Source: Ochotona curzoniae
Lineage: Eukaryota; Chordata; Mammalia; Lagomorpha; Ochotonidae
NCBI RefSeq assembly: GCF_017591425.1
Contig: NW_024466004.1
Coordinates: 36,024,501-36,088,500, forward strand
Reading direction: 5' to 3'
DNA: 64,000 nucleotides
Below the pieces are notes generated by a model. It did no database searches. It was not told the origin of the DNA and was given only the letters and a program-made list of their open reading frames with translations. The position numbers were made by a program, and so were the translations under genes. Shown here one piece after another: positions 45,560 to 57,969 of this stretch. Positions within the stretch are counted from its first letter, which is position 1. Each line of letters begins with the position of its first letter.

Positions 45560-47550
45560 AATTATCAATCTTCTAAAACAGCTATTTGATAAATAGGACA
45601 TGGTGACTGTATATACGGTCACGGTGCTGTTCCTTATGGTTATTTGTTGATAAGTTGTGATAGGTGTGATTGGCTGAAAGAGCTCCACAAATATTTGAAG
45701 TGGTAGAGAATCCACAATTACACTATTTTTCTTCAAAAATATTCACTGGTACAGCTCTGAAATATTGGGTTCGAAGCAACAGGCACCATGAGGGAAAACA
45801 GCCCTAAACAAGTGTCCTTAGAAACTCAGCACATGGATCAAATAACAAGCATAAGGATTGTGTGATTAAAAATTGCTACAAATAAATAAGTTTTTGTTTC
45901 AAAATGATTATATGATAAGTGTATCCTTGTTGGAACTAACTATAATAAAGTAGAAGCAAATGTGGCAAAGCTCAGTTATTTTTAAAAGTAAGGAAGCACC
46001 AAGCCAAAAATGTACCAACCAAAGATACTGGGTACTTATAATTATTTCAGGAATGGCTGAACGGGATAGAAGATGAGGTGGAAAATACCAGAAGAAAATG
46101 GAAGCAACTGTGTCTCTAGGGCAAAGCTGGAGAGGAGCATTCAGTAGAAAGTCTACAGAAGAACACTCCAAGAAGCAGGGAAGACTGTACAAACACACAG
46201 CAGCAAGCAGGATCATACTGGCAACTCCCAGGCAGCAAGCATGACATTTTCTTGGGCCAAGTTGCAAGGAACCTGCAGCCCATGTGAAGAGACAGAGCCA
46301 TACAGTCCCCACCAACTGAGTTTGGCCTGAAGAGGTGACAGAAAACAGAGTATTCACCTCACCTCGGGAAAGGAAGATACACTGAATTGAAAGCTGCTGT
46401 GGCTTATGAGCCACTGGTAGATTTCACTCATGGGAGAAATCTGTAGGACCCATTGAGTGTGCCCTTTAGAGTTGGGGCGGGGGGGAGTGGACAGTGTGTC
46501 CTCTTGTTTCTCACCTCCTCCTGACCAACTTCTGTCAGACAGTCATGTGGCTATAGGAATGGGTTGACTCTCTCCATGGTAAGAAAGTTTCACAGGGTAT
46601 ATGATCCCTTGCACCCTACAACTGCTAGAGGCTGGGACTGTGGGACTCCCATGATAACACAACAGGCCAAGAAACTGAGGAGGGTGTCAGATGTGGCTGG
46701 GACTTTGGCTAACCACTGGGTCCATCTCTAGAAGCTCAGAGTTCCTTGAATTCTGGGGAGAGCTATTGCAAAAGTATTTGTGTTTACACTTTGATGTACG
46801 CTGAGTCTTTGTGTAGCATGTGTACCTGAACAGGTGCAGTGGGTAAATACTGTGAGCTTACTCAGGGAAGCTGGTTCACCTTGAGGGAGCTGGGGCATGA
46901 ACATGCCATCCAAAATGATGATACCTTCCCACCTGCTAATGGTAAAGATCTGCCATGCCTAATTGGGAATGTCAACCTGGGTTGTTGTCACACCTTCAAG
47001 CTCTTCCCAGAAGGCCCTGTCCCAAATCAGTACACAACTCTGGATATCAACAAGTGTCTACCCAGAAGCATAAAAACAAATACAAAAATAAAAGAAATAC
47101 AACCAAGAGAGACAATATGACTCATCAAAAAGAATGTATCAACGCTTCAATTTTATACTGTGTAAGAGATGGATGAAATGCCTGAAAAGGAATTCAAAAC
47201 ATGATCATAAGATTATTCAAAAACAGAGAGGTGATTTAATGAGTTAAAGAAATCGTACATGACAACCTCTGCCAGGAAATAGAAATAGCAAGGAAAAAGT
47301 AAACTTAGATAGTAGAAATAAAGAATTTAATATCAAATAAAAATACAGCAGAAGTAAAACAAACTCAGAAAAAAGAAGTAACATTTGAGCTACAGGCAAA
47401 TCTACAAATACCTGTCAAACAAAAGAAACTGAAGTTAGAAAAAATGGAAACAGTTTTCAAGATTTATAGAACACCATGAAATAATTAAATAAACATGTCC
47501 TAGAAGCTACTGAAGATATAGAAACACAGAATGGCTTAGAAAGTTTCCTA
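45560..47550 (+). mobile_element. Probable old L1 5' part
   Basis: 47080-47550 looks like a degraded ORF1 of an old L1/HAL1 type: AGACAATATGACTCATCAAA, GAAAAGGAATTCAAAACATG, GTTAAAGAAATCGTACATG. The mid-GC sequence 45900-47080 would be its 5' UTR. This fits the ORF1/ORF2 pieces that resume at 49745. A 168-codon minus-strand open frame at 45908-46414 has no protein landmarks and is not called as a gene. Confidence 0.45.
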
Positions 47551-48397
47551 AGTCTAGCTCCATCCACCACTGTTATGTGGTGGGCAAATCTTGAGCCGGT
47601 CTGAGCTTGAGGTCTGAGAAATTTCTCCAACCAGAGCCACCATGCTGGGAGTAGAGCTCAAGTGAGCCTGGGAAGAGGTGCATCTCCCAGCTGCATAATC
47701 TGGGTTAGGTGGCCCAGGTAACAATGGTGCTGGGCCAAGTCCTTGCAGCCACCACATGGTACACTCTGAGAACTTGGGGGTGTGTGAGGTTATAGAGTCC
47801 GAGGAGATGGGGGGAGGGGAGGGATGAACAGAGACCTGAGGGTTCATGTCCAGGTGAGAAATGACTTTTCTGAAACTTCCATGGACAAAGCTACTCTACT
47901 TAAAGGGCAACAACAATGAATCCACCAGTGAGCTTCAGAAAAAGGAACAGAACTGCACCATGAAGTTGAGAAATACGTGAGTGAATCAGGCCTGGGGACA
48001 GAATCTGCAGTGAAGTATGTGGGCTCACCCAAGTGGAATAGCAATATTTGTTGGCACACACAAAAACTGTGGCTGGAAATAGGCCTGGTTGGGGAACTTA
48101 GGGGATGACCCATGTGAGTTGGAATTCCTACCAGTGAACATGAGAGCCAGAATTGATGCATTGTCCTGGGCTGAACATGGCTGCAATATCCCTTGGCACA
48201 GGCATGGACTGGGTCTGGGGAGGGCCAGACTGGGCTAGACTCCAGTACCCACTGGTACTTGTGAGAGTCAGGAGCAGTGTAAAATGGGCTGGGCTAGGTC
48301 TTGGCTCCTGATAAACCATGTGAGAGCTGTGTCTGGGCATGAACCAGGCGTAGCTGTGCTGCAACAACCAACAGTAAGAACCAGAAAGAGTGTGGGC

Positions 48398-48743
48398 CTT
48401 TAGAGCCTGGCATGGTGGTCTAATGGCTAAAATCTTTCCTTGAATGTGCCAGGGTCCCATGAGCACTGGTTCTAATCCCAGCAGCACTGCTTCCCATCCA
48501 ACTCCCTGCTCGTGGCCTGGGAAAGCAGTCGAGGACAGCCCAAAGCCTTGGGACCCTGCACCCATTTGGGAACCCAAAAGAGTTCCTGGCTCCTGGCTTC
48601 AGATTGGCGCAGCTCCAGCCATTGCGGTCACTTGGGGATTGAATCAACAGATAGAAGATCTTCATGTCTCCTCTCTCTCTCTCTCTCTCTCTCCAATATA
48701 TATTATTGCAAAAAAAATAATAATAAATAAATCATTAAAAAAA
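48398..48743 (+). mobile_element. CSINE nested in family B copy
   Basis: GCCTGGCATGGTGGTCTAATG head, complete body and a (CT)n tract. Direct repeats AAAGAGTGTGGGC (48385-48397) and AAAGAGTATGGGC (48744-48756). Confidence 0.93.
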
Positions 48744-49242
48744 AAAGAGTATGGGCAGATTGCGCAAGGACACCATTCCTACCATGACAACAGGTGGACA
48801 AAGTCAACCTGGGCCAATAACCCACCGAAATGAGCAAGATCTGCCCCTGGAAGGAGACCAGAGAGAGAGACTTGCTGAACTCCTTCATCAGGTTGCAGTT
48901 CCTGCAGGTAAGCGCAAGAACCAAGGCAAGGAGCAGCCCAAACCAGACCAGGTTACAGTACCTGCTAGGATACATGTGGGTCGGGTCAGGGTGTGGGCCA
49001 GGCAGGGACAGTTAATCATAGCCACTGTCAGAGCTGAGAACCAGGATGGGATGCAGGAGGGTCTGAACTGGGCTGCAAACCCAGCCAGTTCACACTTGAG
49101 CTGGGACTAGGGGCTGACTGGTCAAGGCTAGGCTATAACACCAACCAGCACAAGTTGGAACTGGGGGCAGGCTGGATCCAATTAGGTTGAAGCACACACT
49201 GGTGGATGCTGAATAGATGAGCCATGGCAGTATGGGTACACT

Positions 49243-49735
49243 GAGTGTTAGGTCAATGAGCCCCAGTGATGGAGGGGCCCTTGGGCTCACCTGCAAGACG
49301 GGTGCTGGATCCATGAGCCACAGGGGTTGGGTGTTTGGCAGGACCCAAGCCATATAGCCCAGGACTTTCACCCTGCCTGCATGGAGGGTGTCAGGTCTTT
49401 GAGTCCCAAGCGTGGGGGATCTAGAGGGGCTTAAGTCTCCTGGCCCAGGTCACTGGGCCTGCTTGCATGTTGAGTATCAGGTCCATGAACCCCGGAGGTG
49501 GGGGAGCTAGCGGGTCACGGGTCACACAGCCAAGGGCTTTGGGCTCATCGGTGTGATGGGTGCTGAATCTGTGAGTCCCAGGGGTGCAGGGGCCAGAGTG
49601 GCCTGGGTTTTTTGGCCCAGGTCACTGGGCGCACCTGTTGATGGGTGCCAGATCCATGAGCCCCAGGGGTGGGGGGGGTTAAAGGGCCCAAGTCCTAAGG
49701 CTCAGTTGCATGGTGGGTGCTGGGTCCATGGTTTG
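49243..49735 (+). repeat. 86-bp minisatellite array
   Basis: Unit starts GGGTGCTGGATCCATGAGCC-like fall at 49300, 49386, 49472, 49558, 49643 and 49715 (spacing 86, 86, 86, 85, 72), with a diverged unit at about 49243. Each unit also carries GGCCCAGGTCACTGGGC-like sequence. Confidence 0.85.
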
Positions 49736-49744
49736 TCATCAGAA

Positions 49745-51190
49745 ACAGCACAGGAAAGAAGGGAAAGACAAAACAAATCATAAAAGGAAAAACTGTCAAC
49801 CAGAATATTTATCCAGTGAAGCTCTATGTATAAATGAAATGGAAAGATTTTGTCACTACCAAGCCAGTCTTACAAATGTCACTTAATAATGTGCTACATA
49901 CAGAAACAGATACATAACTGACTTCATAAAAGAATATGAAGGAAGAAAATCTCTCATAAAAGTATAGAGATCTAAAAATAAAAACACAATAAGAATATTT
50001 ATGGTATGGGCCTGGCGCCGTGGCCTAGCAGCTAAAGTCCTCACCCTGAACATGCCTGGATCCCATATGGGCGCCGGTTCTAATCCCGGCAGCTCCACTT
50101 CCCATCCAGCTCCCTGCTTGTGGCCTGGGAAAGCAGTCGGGGATGGTCCAAAGCCCTGGGACCCTGCACCCGCGTGGGAGACCCGGAAGAGGCTCCTGGC
50201 TTTGGATCGGCATAGCATCAGCCGTTGCGCTCACTTGGGGAGTGAGTCATCGGATGGAAGATCTTCCTCTCTATCTCTCCTCCTCTATGTGTATCTGCCT
50301 TTCCAATAAAAATAAATAAATCTTTTTAAAAAAAAGGATTTATGGTAAAGTGATAGAAACAAGGAATTATTTATCAGTAATAACCTTGGATGTACATGGT
50401 CTAAATTCTCCAATTAAATGACATAGACTAGCTGCATTCATTTAAAAAAAATAAAGCAAGACCCTTCAGTACACTTCCTACAGTAAATATACCTCACTAA
50501 CAGAGACACACATAGACTGGTAGTGAAAGGATAGAAAATAATATCACACACATGGGAAAATAAAAGTGAGCAGGCATAACCATCCTGGCAGCAGACAAAA
50601 TATACTTTTAGACAAAAAGATATTGAAAGAGAAAAAGAAGAGCATTATGTCATGATTAAAGGATAAACTCAACAGGAAAATACGACTACAGTAATTATAT
50701 ATGCACCCAATACCAACTCGTCTAGGTTTATAAAACAAATGTTAGTGAATCCAAAGGGAGACAAAGTTTTCAACACAACAATAATGAGAGCCTTTACAAC
50801 CTTACTTCCATCAATGGACAGATAAACCAGTCAGAAAAATAAAAAACAAAACAACAAAGCTCATCTACAATCCCGATAAAAAAGATCTAATTGGTATCTA
50901 CAGAACATTTCATCCCAGAGCTGTAAAACACACATTTTTTTTCCACTAGGTACATGGAATATTCTCTAGAACAGACCATATGCTAGGCCATAAAACAATT
51001 CTTAACCAACTTCAAAAAATTGAAATCAGACCATGTATCTTTTCTGACCACAATGGAATGAAGCTGGAAATTAACAACAAAAGAAATTTTAGAAAACATC
51101 CAAACACATGGGGACTGAACATCATGCTCCTTAAGGAACAGTGGATCATAAAAGAAATAAAAGGGAAATTTTAAAAATGCCTAGAAATGA
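49745..51190 (+). mobile_element. Old L1 (ORF1 end to ORF2 endonuclease), CSINE inside
   Basis: Order of L1 landmarks: CTGTCAACCAGAATATTTAT, GATTTTGTCACTACCAAGCC, TAACCTTGGATGTACATGG, GTGAAAGGATAGAAAATAA, ACCATATGCTAGGCCATAAA, TTTCTGACCACAATGGAATG. The open frame at 50980-51174 (MLGHKTILNQLQKIEIRPC, FSDHNGMKLEINNKRN) is the end of the endonuclease domain, cut off at TTTTAA. Non-functional. Confidence 0.85.
50007..50335 (+). mobile_element. CSINE with TSD
   Basis: GGCGCCGTGGCCTAGCAGC head and complete body. Direct repeats ATTTATGGTA at 49997-50006 and 50338-50347. Confidence 0.95.
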
Positions 51191-52975
<1,785 letters not shown>

Positions 52976-53033
52976 CTATTGCTGAAGTTAATGTAAATGT
53001 AATGAAATATTAAGCAACTAAAACATACCCGAG

Positions 53034-53365
53034 GGCCCGGCGACGCTGTGGCCCAGTGGCTAACGACCTCACCCTAAACGCGCCAGGATCCCATATGCAC
53101 ACCGGTTCTATCCCAGCAGCCCCACTTTCCATCCAGCTCCCTGCTTGTGGCCTGGGAAGGCAGTTGGGAACAGCCCAAAGCCTTGGGACCCTGCACCCTT
53201 GTGGGAGACCTGGAAGAGGTTCCGGGTTCCCCAGCTTTGGATCGGCACAGCACCGGCCATTGCGCTCACTTGGGGAGTGAATCAGTGGACAGAAGATCTT
53301 CCTCTCTGTCTCTCCTTCTCTCTGTATATCTGACTTTGTTTAATAAATAAATAAATAAATAAATC
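53034..53365 (+). mobile_element. CSINE close to an ME1 exon
   Basis: Complete CSINE (GGGCCCGGCGACGCTGTGGC head, (AAAT)n tail), starting ~125 bases 5' of the acceptor of exon 52748-52909, antisense to the gene. Confidence 0.95.
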
Positions 53366-53805
53366 ATAGCCTAAATATGACTAGAAAATATTTTATCATC
53401 ATAACTGGGGAAGAATGGAGAAAAACAATTTTGATTTTTATATACATCTTAAATGTGTAAAAAAAAATAATTAATGATGCTATTTTCAATAAATTTAAAA
53501 AAAACCGTGCACACAAAGATCCAAACAACCCAAATAATGTACTTTCCATCTAGCAATACAACTGGACAAAAGTACAGAGAGATGAGCTTAAAGCTTAGGG
53601 CACCTTTGAAACTAACCAGATTCACTTTGAGTACAATCACAGGAATGCCCCCATTATATCCTGAGTAGACTGAGTTTATAACTATCCTTGAACACTCTTT
53701 GATCCTTCATTTATGCAGCCTGGAACCAGTTTCCTATTCCCAGAATAATTTGACACAATATGTTCAACTCCTACAACCGCTTAACATATCTTTCTACTAT
53801 CTTGT

Positions 53806-54105
53806 TTTTTTAAGATTCTTTATTCGTATTGGAAAGGCAGATTTACAGAGAAGTAGATACAGACAGAAAGATCACCCATCCGCTGGCTCTCTCCCACAGC
53901 GGCAGCTGAGCTAATCAAAAGCTGATCTGGAGCTTCTTCCGGGTCTTCCATGTGCAGGCAGAACCTCAAAGCTTTGGGCCATCCTCTACTGCTTTCTCAG
54001 GAGTTGGATGGGAAGTAGTGCAGTTGGGACTTGAACTGGCACCCATATGGGATCCTGGTACTTGCAAGGTGAGGATTTAGCCATTAGGTAATCATGCCAG
54101 GCCCT
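53806..54105 (-). mobile_element. CSINE
   Basis: Reverse-complement CSINE: TTGGAAAGGCAGATTTACAG, GCTTTGGGCCATCCTCTACT, GGCACCCATATGGGATCC. The GGCCACAGGCAGGGAGCTG region is shortened. Confidence 0.93.
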
Positions 54106-54736
54106 CTTGTTACCATCTTTAAAGCATCTGCAGCAGTATGTGCTTTTTAGCTGATGATCATCAAATAAGGGAAAATTCTTGGCTTATTTCTAACCACTAT
54201 GCATATTTGTAAAGCATACATTTTAATCATGTGAAGATTCCATTCTACTTAATGTGATAATTGAATCAATGTATCAAATATCTTTGTCCTGTGATTCATG
54301 GTCATTGTATTAATTTAAGCAGAACTAATCTAAAACACAGGCTATTATATATTCCACAAACTGCTACATTCATCATATCCATAGAATCTTGGAAACTTTA
54401 CAGTTCTTTGGTCTTGAATAAAGCAATGAATTTAAGTTTCTGCTTCTTATTTGTAAAATTAGAGTAATAAATGTTCTTTCCAGAGTAGCTATATAAAACT
54501 AGGAAAGAGCTCTACTTTGTTCACCAGTGTCTAACCAGCACCTAGTATACTAATTGACACATAGTAAATAATCAATTCATATTAGCCAATCGAATAAATC
54601 CATGATGCCATAGAACAAAATCAGCACAACTGAAGAACTTATCACTATACCTGGTACATTTCAAACATTTTAACAATATATAACTAATATTGCTATTCTT
54701 ATTATTAGAAGTACTGTTCAAAGCCAACCAGTATTT
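54106..54736. other. ME1 intron with a possible MIR fragment
   Basis: 54520-54600 (AGCACCTAGTATAC, GACACATAGTAAATAATCAA) resembles a MIR 3' end. Otherwise nothing recognised. Confidence 0.45.
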
Positions 54737-55065
54737 TTTAAAATTTTATTTATTTATGTGCATACCATTTGAAGGACAAAGAGAGAGAGAGACAGAAAGA
54801 AAGAGCTATCTTTCATCTATGGGTAAATTCTCCAAATGCTCACAACAGTTAAGACCGGACCACGCCGAATCCAGGAGCCTGTACTCAAGCTGCATTTTTC
54901 TGTGTGTATGGCAGGGTTCCAGGCATAAGAGAATCGGGTGCTGCCTCTCAGGGAGCATTAGCAGGAAGTTGGATCAGCAGCAGAGAAAACTCTAACCCTG
55001 ATATGGGATGCAGATATGTCACCGAGGTGTTTTAACTGATAGACCAAATGACTATCCCCAGAGCC
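54737..55065 (-). mobile_element. Old CSINE
   Basis: AAAGAGAGAGAGAGACAG pyrimidine-tract complement, CCAGGAGCCTGTACTC, GGATCAGCAGCAGAGAAAAC, CTCTAACCCTGATATGGG. Confidence 0.82.
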
Positions 55066-55392
55066 AATGTTATAGAAAGAAGAATCTAGAGTCCATTCAT
55101 CCCATTCTTTCCGTTTCCTAGATCAGGAAACTGAGGATCACAGAACTAAAATTATAATGTCTGAACATAAAGTCAAAGAAAAGCATTACTGTTTCATTTC
55201 CAACTTTTGTTCCCTGCAATATTTTTCACTCAGTTATTATGTGGCTATATATCCCACAATAATTTAAACACAATGTTGATATAGATAAGTTTGTTTTATG
55301 AAATAAATGCTCATAATATATGCAAATTATTGTTAATTAAGATTCCCTTGTGTTTGTGTTTATATACACTGTCTGCTGCAAAAAATGAATCA

Positions 55393-55712
55393 GTTGTGCA
55401 TGGCAAGGTGGCCTAGCAGCTAAAGTCCTCTCCTTACACGCACCAGGATGCCATATGGGTGCCACTTCTAATCCTGGTGGCCAATCATCTCATCCAGCTC
55501 CCTGCCTGTGGTCTGGGAACGTAGTAGAAGACAGCCAAAAGCCCTGGAACCCTGCACCAGTGTGGGAGACCTGGAAGAAGCTCGTGGCTTCAGACCAGCT
55601 CAGCTCAGGCCATTGTGGATACTTGGGGAGTGAATCATTGGACGGGAAATTTCCTCTCTATCTCTCCTCCTCTCTGTTTTTCTGACTTGCCAATAAAAAA
55701 AATTTGAAAAAT
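55393..55712 (+). mobile_element. CSINE
   Basis: GGCAAGGTGGCCTAGCAGC head, CATATGGGTGCCACTTC, GGGAGTGAATCATTGGACGG, tail CTTGCCAATAAAAAAAAT. Confidence 0.93.
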
Positions 55713-56019
55713 AAAGGATGTGTATAAAAACTAATCAGTTGGATGTTTTTGCTGCAGTAATCAAATCATAAGATCAAGAGTGATTTCCATAAGACACCAT
55801 AATTACATCAATATCTGTCTCAGAAATTAAACTTAAAAAAAAGAAATTAAATTTTTTTGTAAATAAACAATAAACTGGTGACACTAATAGCCATTTGGAA
55901 AAGCACTATAAACACTTTTTAATCAAATACTTCCTGAAATATACAAGTTTTTTCTCAGCCACAGTGTGGTTTGCATATGCAAAGACTATTGTTTTTTGTG
56001 TATTGACTTAATATGGTAA

Positions 56020-56740
56020 AATTTATCAAACTCTCTGATAGGTTTCAATAGTAGAGTCTTCTGGTTTCTTTGTGTATAGGATCACTTCATATGCAAATAA
56101 GGATAATTTGATTTCCTCTTTTCCCATTTGCATTCCTTTGATTACCTTTTGTTGTCTAGTGGCTTTGGCTAAAACTTCCAGAACTAAATTTAATAGCAAT
56201 GGTGAAAGTAGTCTCCCTTGTCTATTTCCAGATCTTATTGGAAATACTTCTAACTTTGCATCATTCACTATGATGCTGGTGGTGAGGATTTGTCACATAC
56301 TGCCTTGATTATAGTTAAAAAAAAAAATGCTTCTTCTATGCCCAACTTGCTTAACATTTTTATCATGAAAGAATGTTACATTTTACCAAATTTTTTTCCT
56401 GGCCTCTATTGAAATAATCACATTGCTTTTATTCTTCAATTTGTTACTGTGCTGTATCACATTTATTGATATGCATATATTGAACTATCCCCAAATGCCA
56501 CAGACAAATCCACTTGCCCTAGGTGAACAATCTTATTTATTGATGCATTCAATTAAATAGCATGAGATTGGTTTCTCCTATGTTCAGGATTATTAGTTCT
56601 CTCTCTTTGTTGTATCTGTTTCTGATTTTGGAACTGAGGTGATGTTGGCATCATACAGGATTTCTTCTCTTTCCCAAATAAGGGAAGTTTTATGCTATTA
56701 TTTTAGTGAAACCATTCCTTGTTTTCATAGCTACAAAAAA
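56020..56740 (-). mobile_element. Antisense L1 reverse-transcriptase fragment
   Basis: The minus-strand frame 56268-56026 reads [20 protein letters not shown], then [14 protein letters not shown] and [20 protein letters not shown]. In active L1s the corresponding motif is FADD; here it is FAYE, so the catalytic aspartates are lost. The rest (to 56740) is degraded upstream RT sequence. Confidence 0.88.
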
Positions 56741-56745
56741 AAAAA

Positions 56746-56950
56746 GCCGTTGAACTTATCTGGACAATAAGATGCTGGACTCTATGCTGGGTATATGCTT
56801 GCAATGAAGGAATCTCAACTGAATTTGAACTGTGGTCAGCAACAAGGTGGAGGAATCCACCATGGGGGGAGGGTTATGGGAGTAGTGGAGGGAATCCCAG
56901 TACCTTGAAACTGGGTCACATAATACAATGTTATTAAAAAAATAAATAAA
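56746..56950 (+). mobile_element. 5'-truncated L1 3' UTR
   Basis: About 200 bases matching 1141-1345 (GAACTTATCTGGACAATAAG, CCACCATGGGGGGAGGG) with a short A tail, directly abutting the next CSINE. Confidence 0.9.
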
Positions 56951-56952
56951 TA

Positions 56953-57285
56953 GGGCCTGGCAGCGTGGCCTAGCGGCTAAAGTCCTCACCTTGAACGTGC
57001 CGGGATCCCATATGGGTGCCGGTTCTAATCCCGGCAGCTCCACTTCCCATCCAGCTCCCTGCTTGTGGACTGGGAAAGCAGTCAAGGACGGCCCAGAGCT
57101 TTGGGACCCTGCACCTGTGTGGGAGACCTGGAAGAAGTTCCTGGCTCCTGGCTTCAGATTGGCATAGCATCGGCCGTTGTGGTCACTTGGGTAGTGAATC
57201 ATCGGATGGAAGATCTTCCTTACTGTCTCTCCTCCTCTCTGTATATCTGACTTTCCAATAAATAAATAAATCTTTTTAAAAAAAT
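56953..57285 (+). mobile_element. CSINE
   Basis: GGCAGCGTGGCCTAGCGGC head, complete body, (AAAT)n tail. Confidence 0.95.
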
Positions 57286-57299
57286 AAATAAAGTAAAAA

Positions 57300-57600
57300 A
57301 AACATTTCCCAAGAGAATTTGATAGTATCCTAAAAATCTTAGACGCTATTTTCTGATTTCTTCTCCCCCCCCCCGCCCTTTTTTTCAGTCTGAAATATTT
57401 CCAAAGATTTGTCTTCTACTTCGGATATTCTTTCTTCTGCCTCATAAGGCTTTGCCTTTTAATGAACATATTTAATTCATGTCTGATGTTTAAGTTTGAT
57501 ATCTCTACAGCATTTAACTCTTCCCACAGAATTTGTATGCCTGTTGTGTGGATTTCTTTAACTTATTTACTTGATTCTCTGTGTTTTTGAATAATATGAG
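57300..57600 (-). mobile_element. Probable antisense old L1
   Basis: T-rich sequence with antisense-L1 flavour (TTTGATATCTCTACAGCATT, GATTCTCTGTGTTTTTG), adjoining other antisense L1. Confidence 0.4.
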
Positions 57601-57611
57601 CATTCAAGCGA

Positions 57612-57752
57612 GTTCATGGCTCCAGACTTAGGCTCCAGCTACCAGCTAGAGGTTCTACAGTGCATTTGGGGAGTGAACCAGCAGGTGGGAATTTGCTCTT
57701 ACTGCCTCGCTCCCCACTCTTTTCTCTCTGCCTCTCAAATAAGTAAACATGG
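57612..57752 (+). mobile_element. CSINE distal half
   Basis: ATGGCTCCAGACTTAGGCTC, TTTGGGGAGTGAACCAGCAGG, CTCTGCCTCTCAAATAAG. Confidence 0.75.
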
Positions 57753-57875
57753 CAAACTGATTTCAGACAGCATCCTTTGCACAATTTCCACCCAAGGAAG
57801 TTAGCAGAACAGGAAAGACATCCCTCCTCACTAGCTGACAGCTACATACAGACACCCAGGGATAGGAAACAGTCT

Positions 57876-57965
57876 TTTCTTTTTAAGGCAGATTTACAGA
57901 AAGAGAAAAGAGAGGAGGACAGAGAAATCTTTCATCTGCTGGTTCACTCCCCACCCAAATGCCCT
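57876..57965 (-). mobile_element. CSINE tail fragment
   Basis: TTTAAGGCAGATTTACAGAA, GAGGAGGACAGAGAAATC, CTGCTGGTTCACTCCCC. Confidence 0.8.
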
Positions 57966-57969
57966 TTTC

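Larger units (their letters stand above)
47550..49735 (+). mobile_element. Family B-like insertion in an old L1
   Basis: GC-rich segment splitting L1 sequence (ORF1-like before 47550, L1 again from 49745). It is colinear with 30600-30920 on both sides of a nested CSINE: the run around AACAACCAACAGTAAGAACC matches AAAACATCCAACAGCAAGGACC, and GCAGGTAAGCGCAAGAACC matches GCAGGTAAGTGCAAGAAAC. It ends in an 86-bp array rather than the family B tail. No A tail was seen. The relation to the other copies is therefore partial. Confidence 0.6.

Noticed and set aside
45908..46414. 168-codon minus-strand frame with hydrophobic segments
   Set aside because: It is antisense within a probable old L1 5' region. 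There is no initiation context, homology or conserved motif, and the hydrophobicity follows from base composition.
49243..49735. CRISPR-like array
   Set aside because: This is a mammalian genome; the 86-bp units are contiguous tandem repeats without unique spacers.
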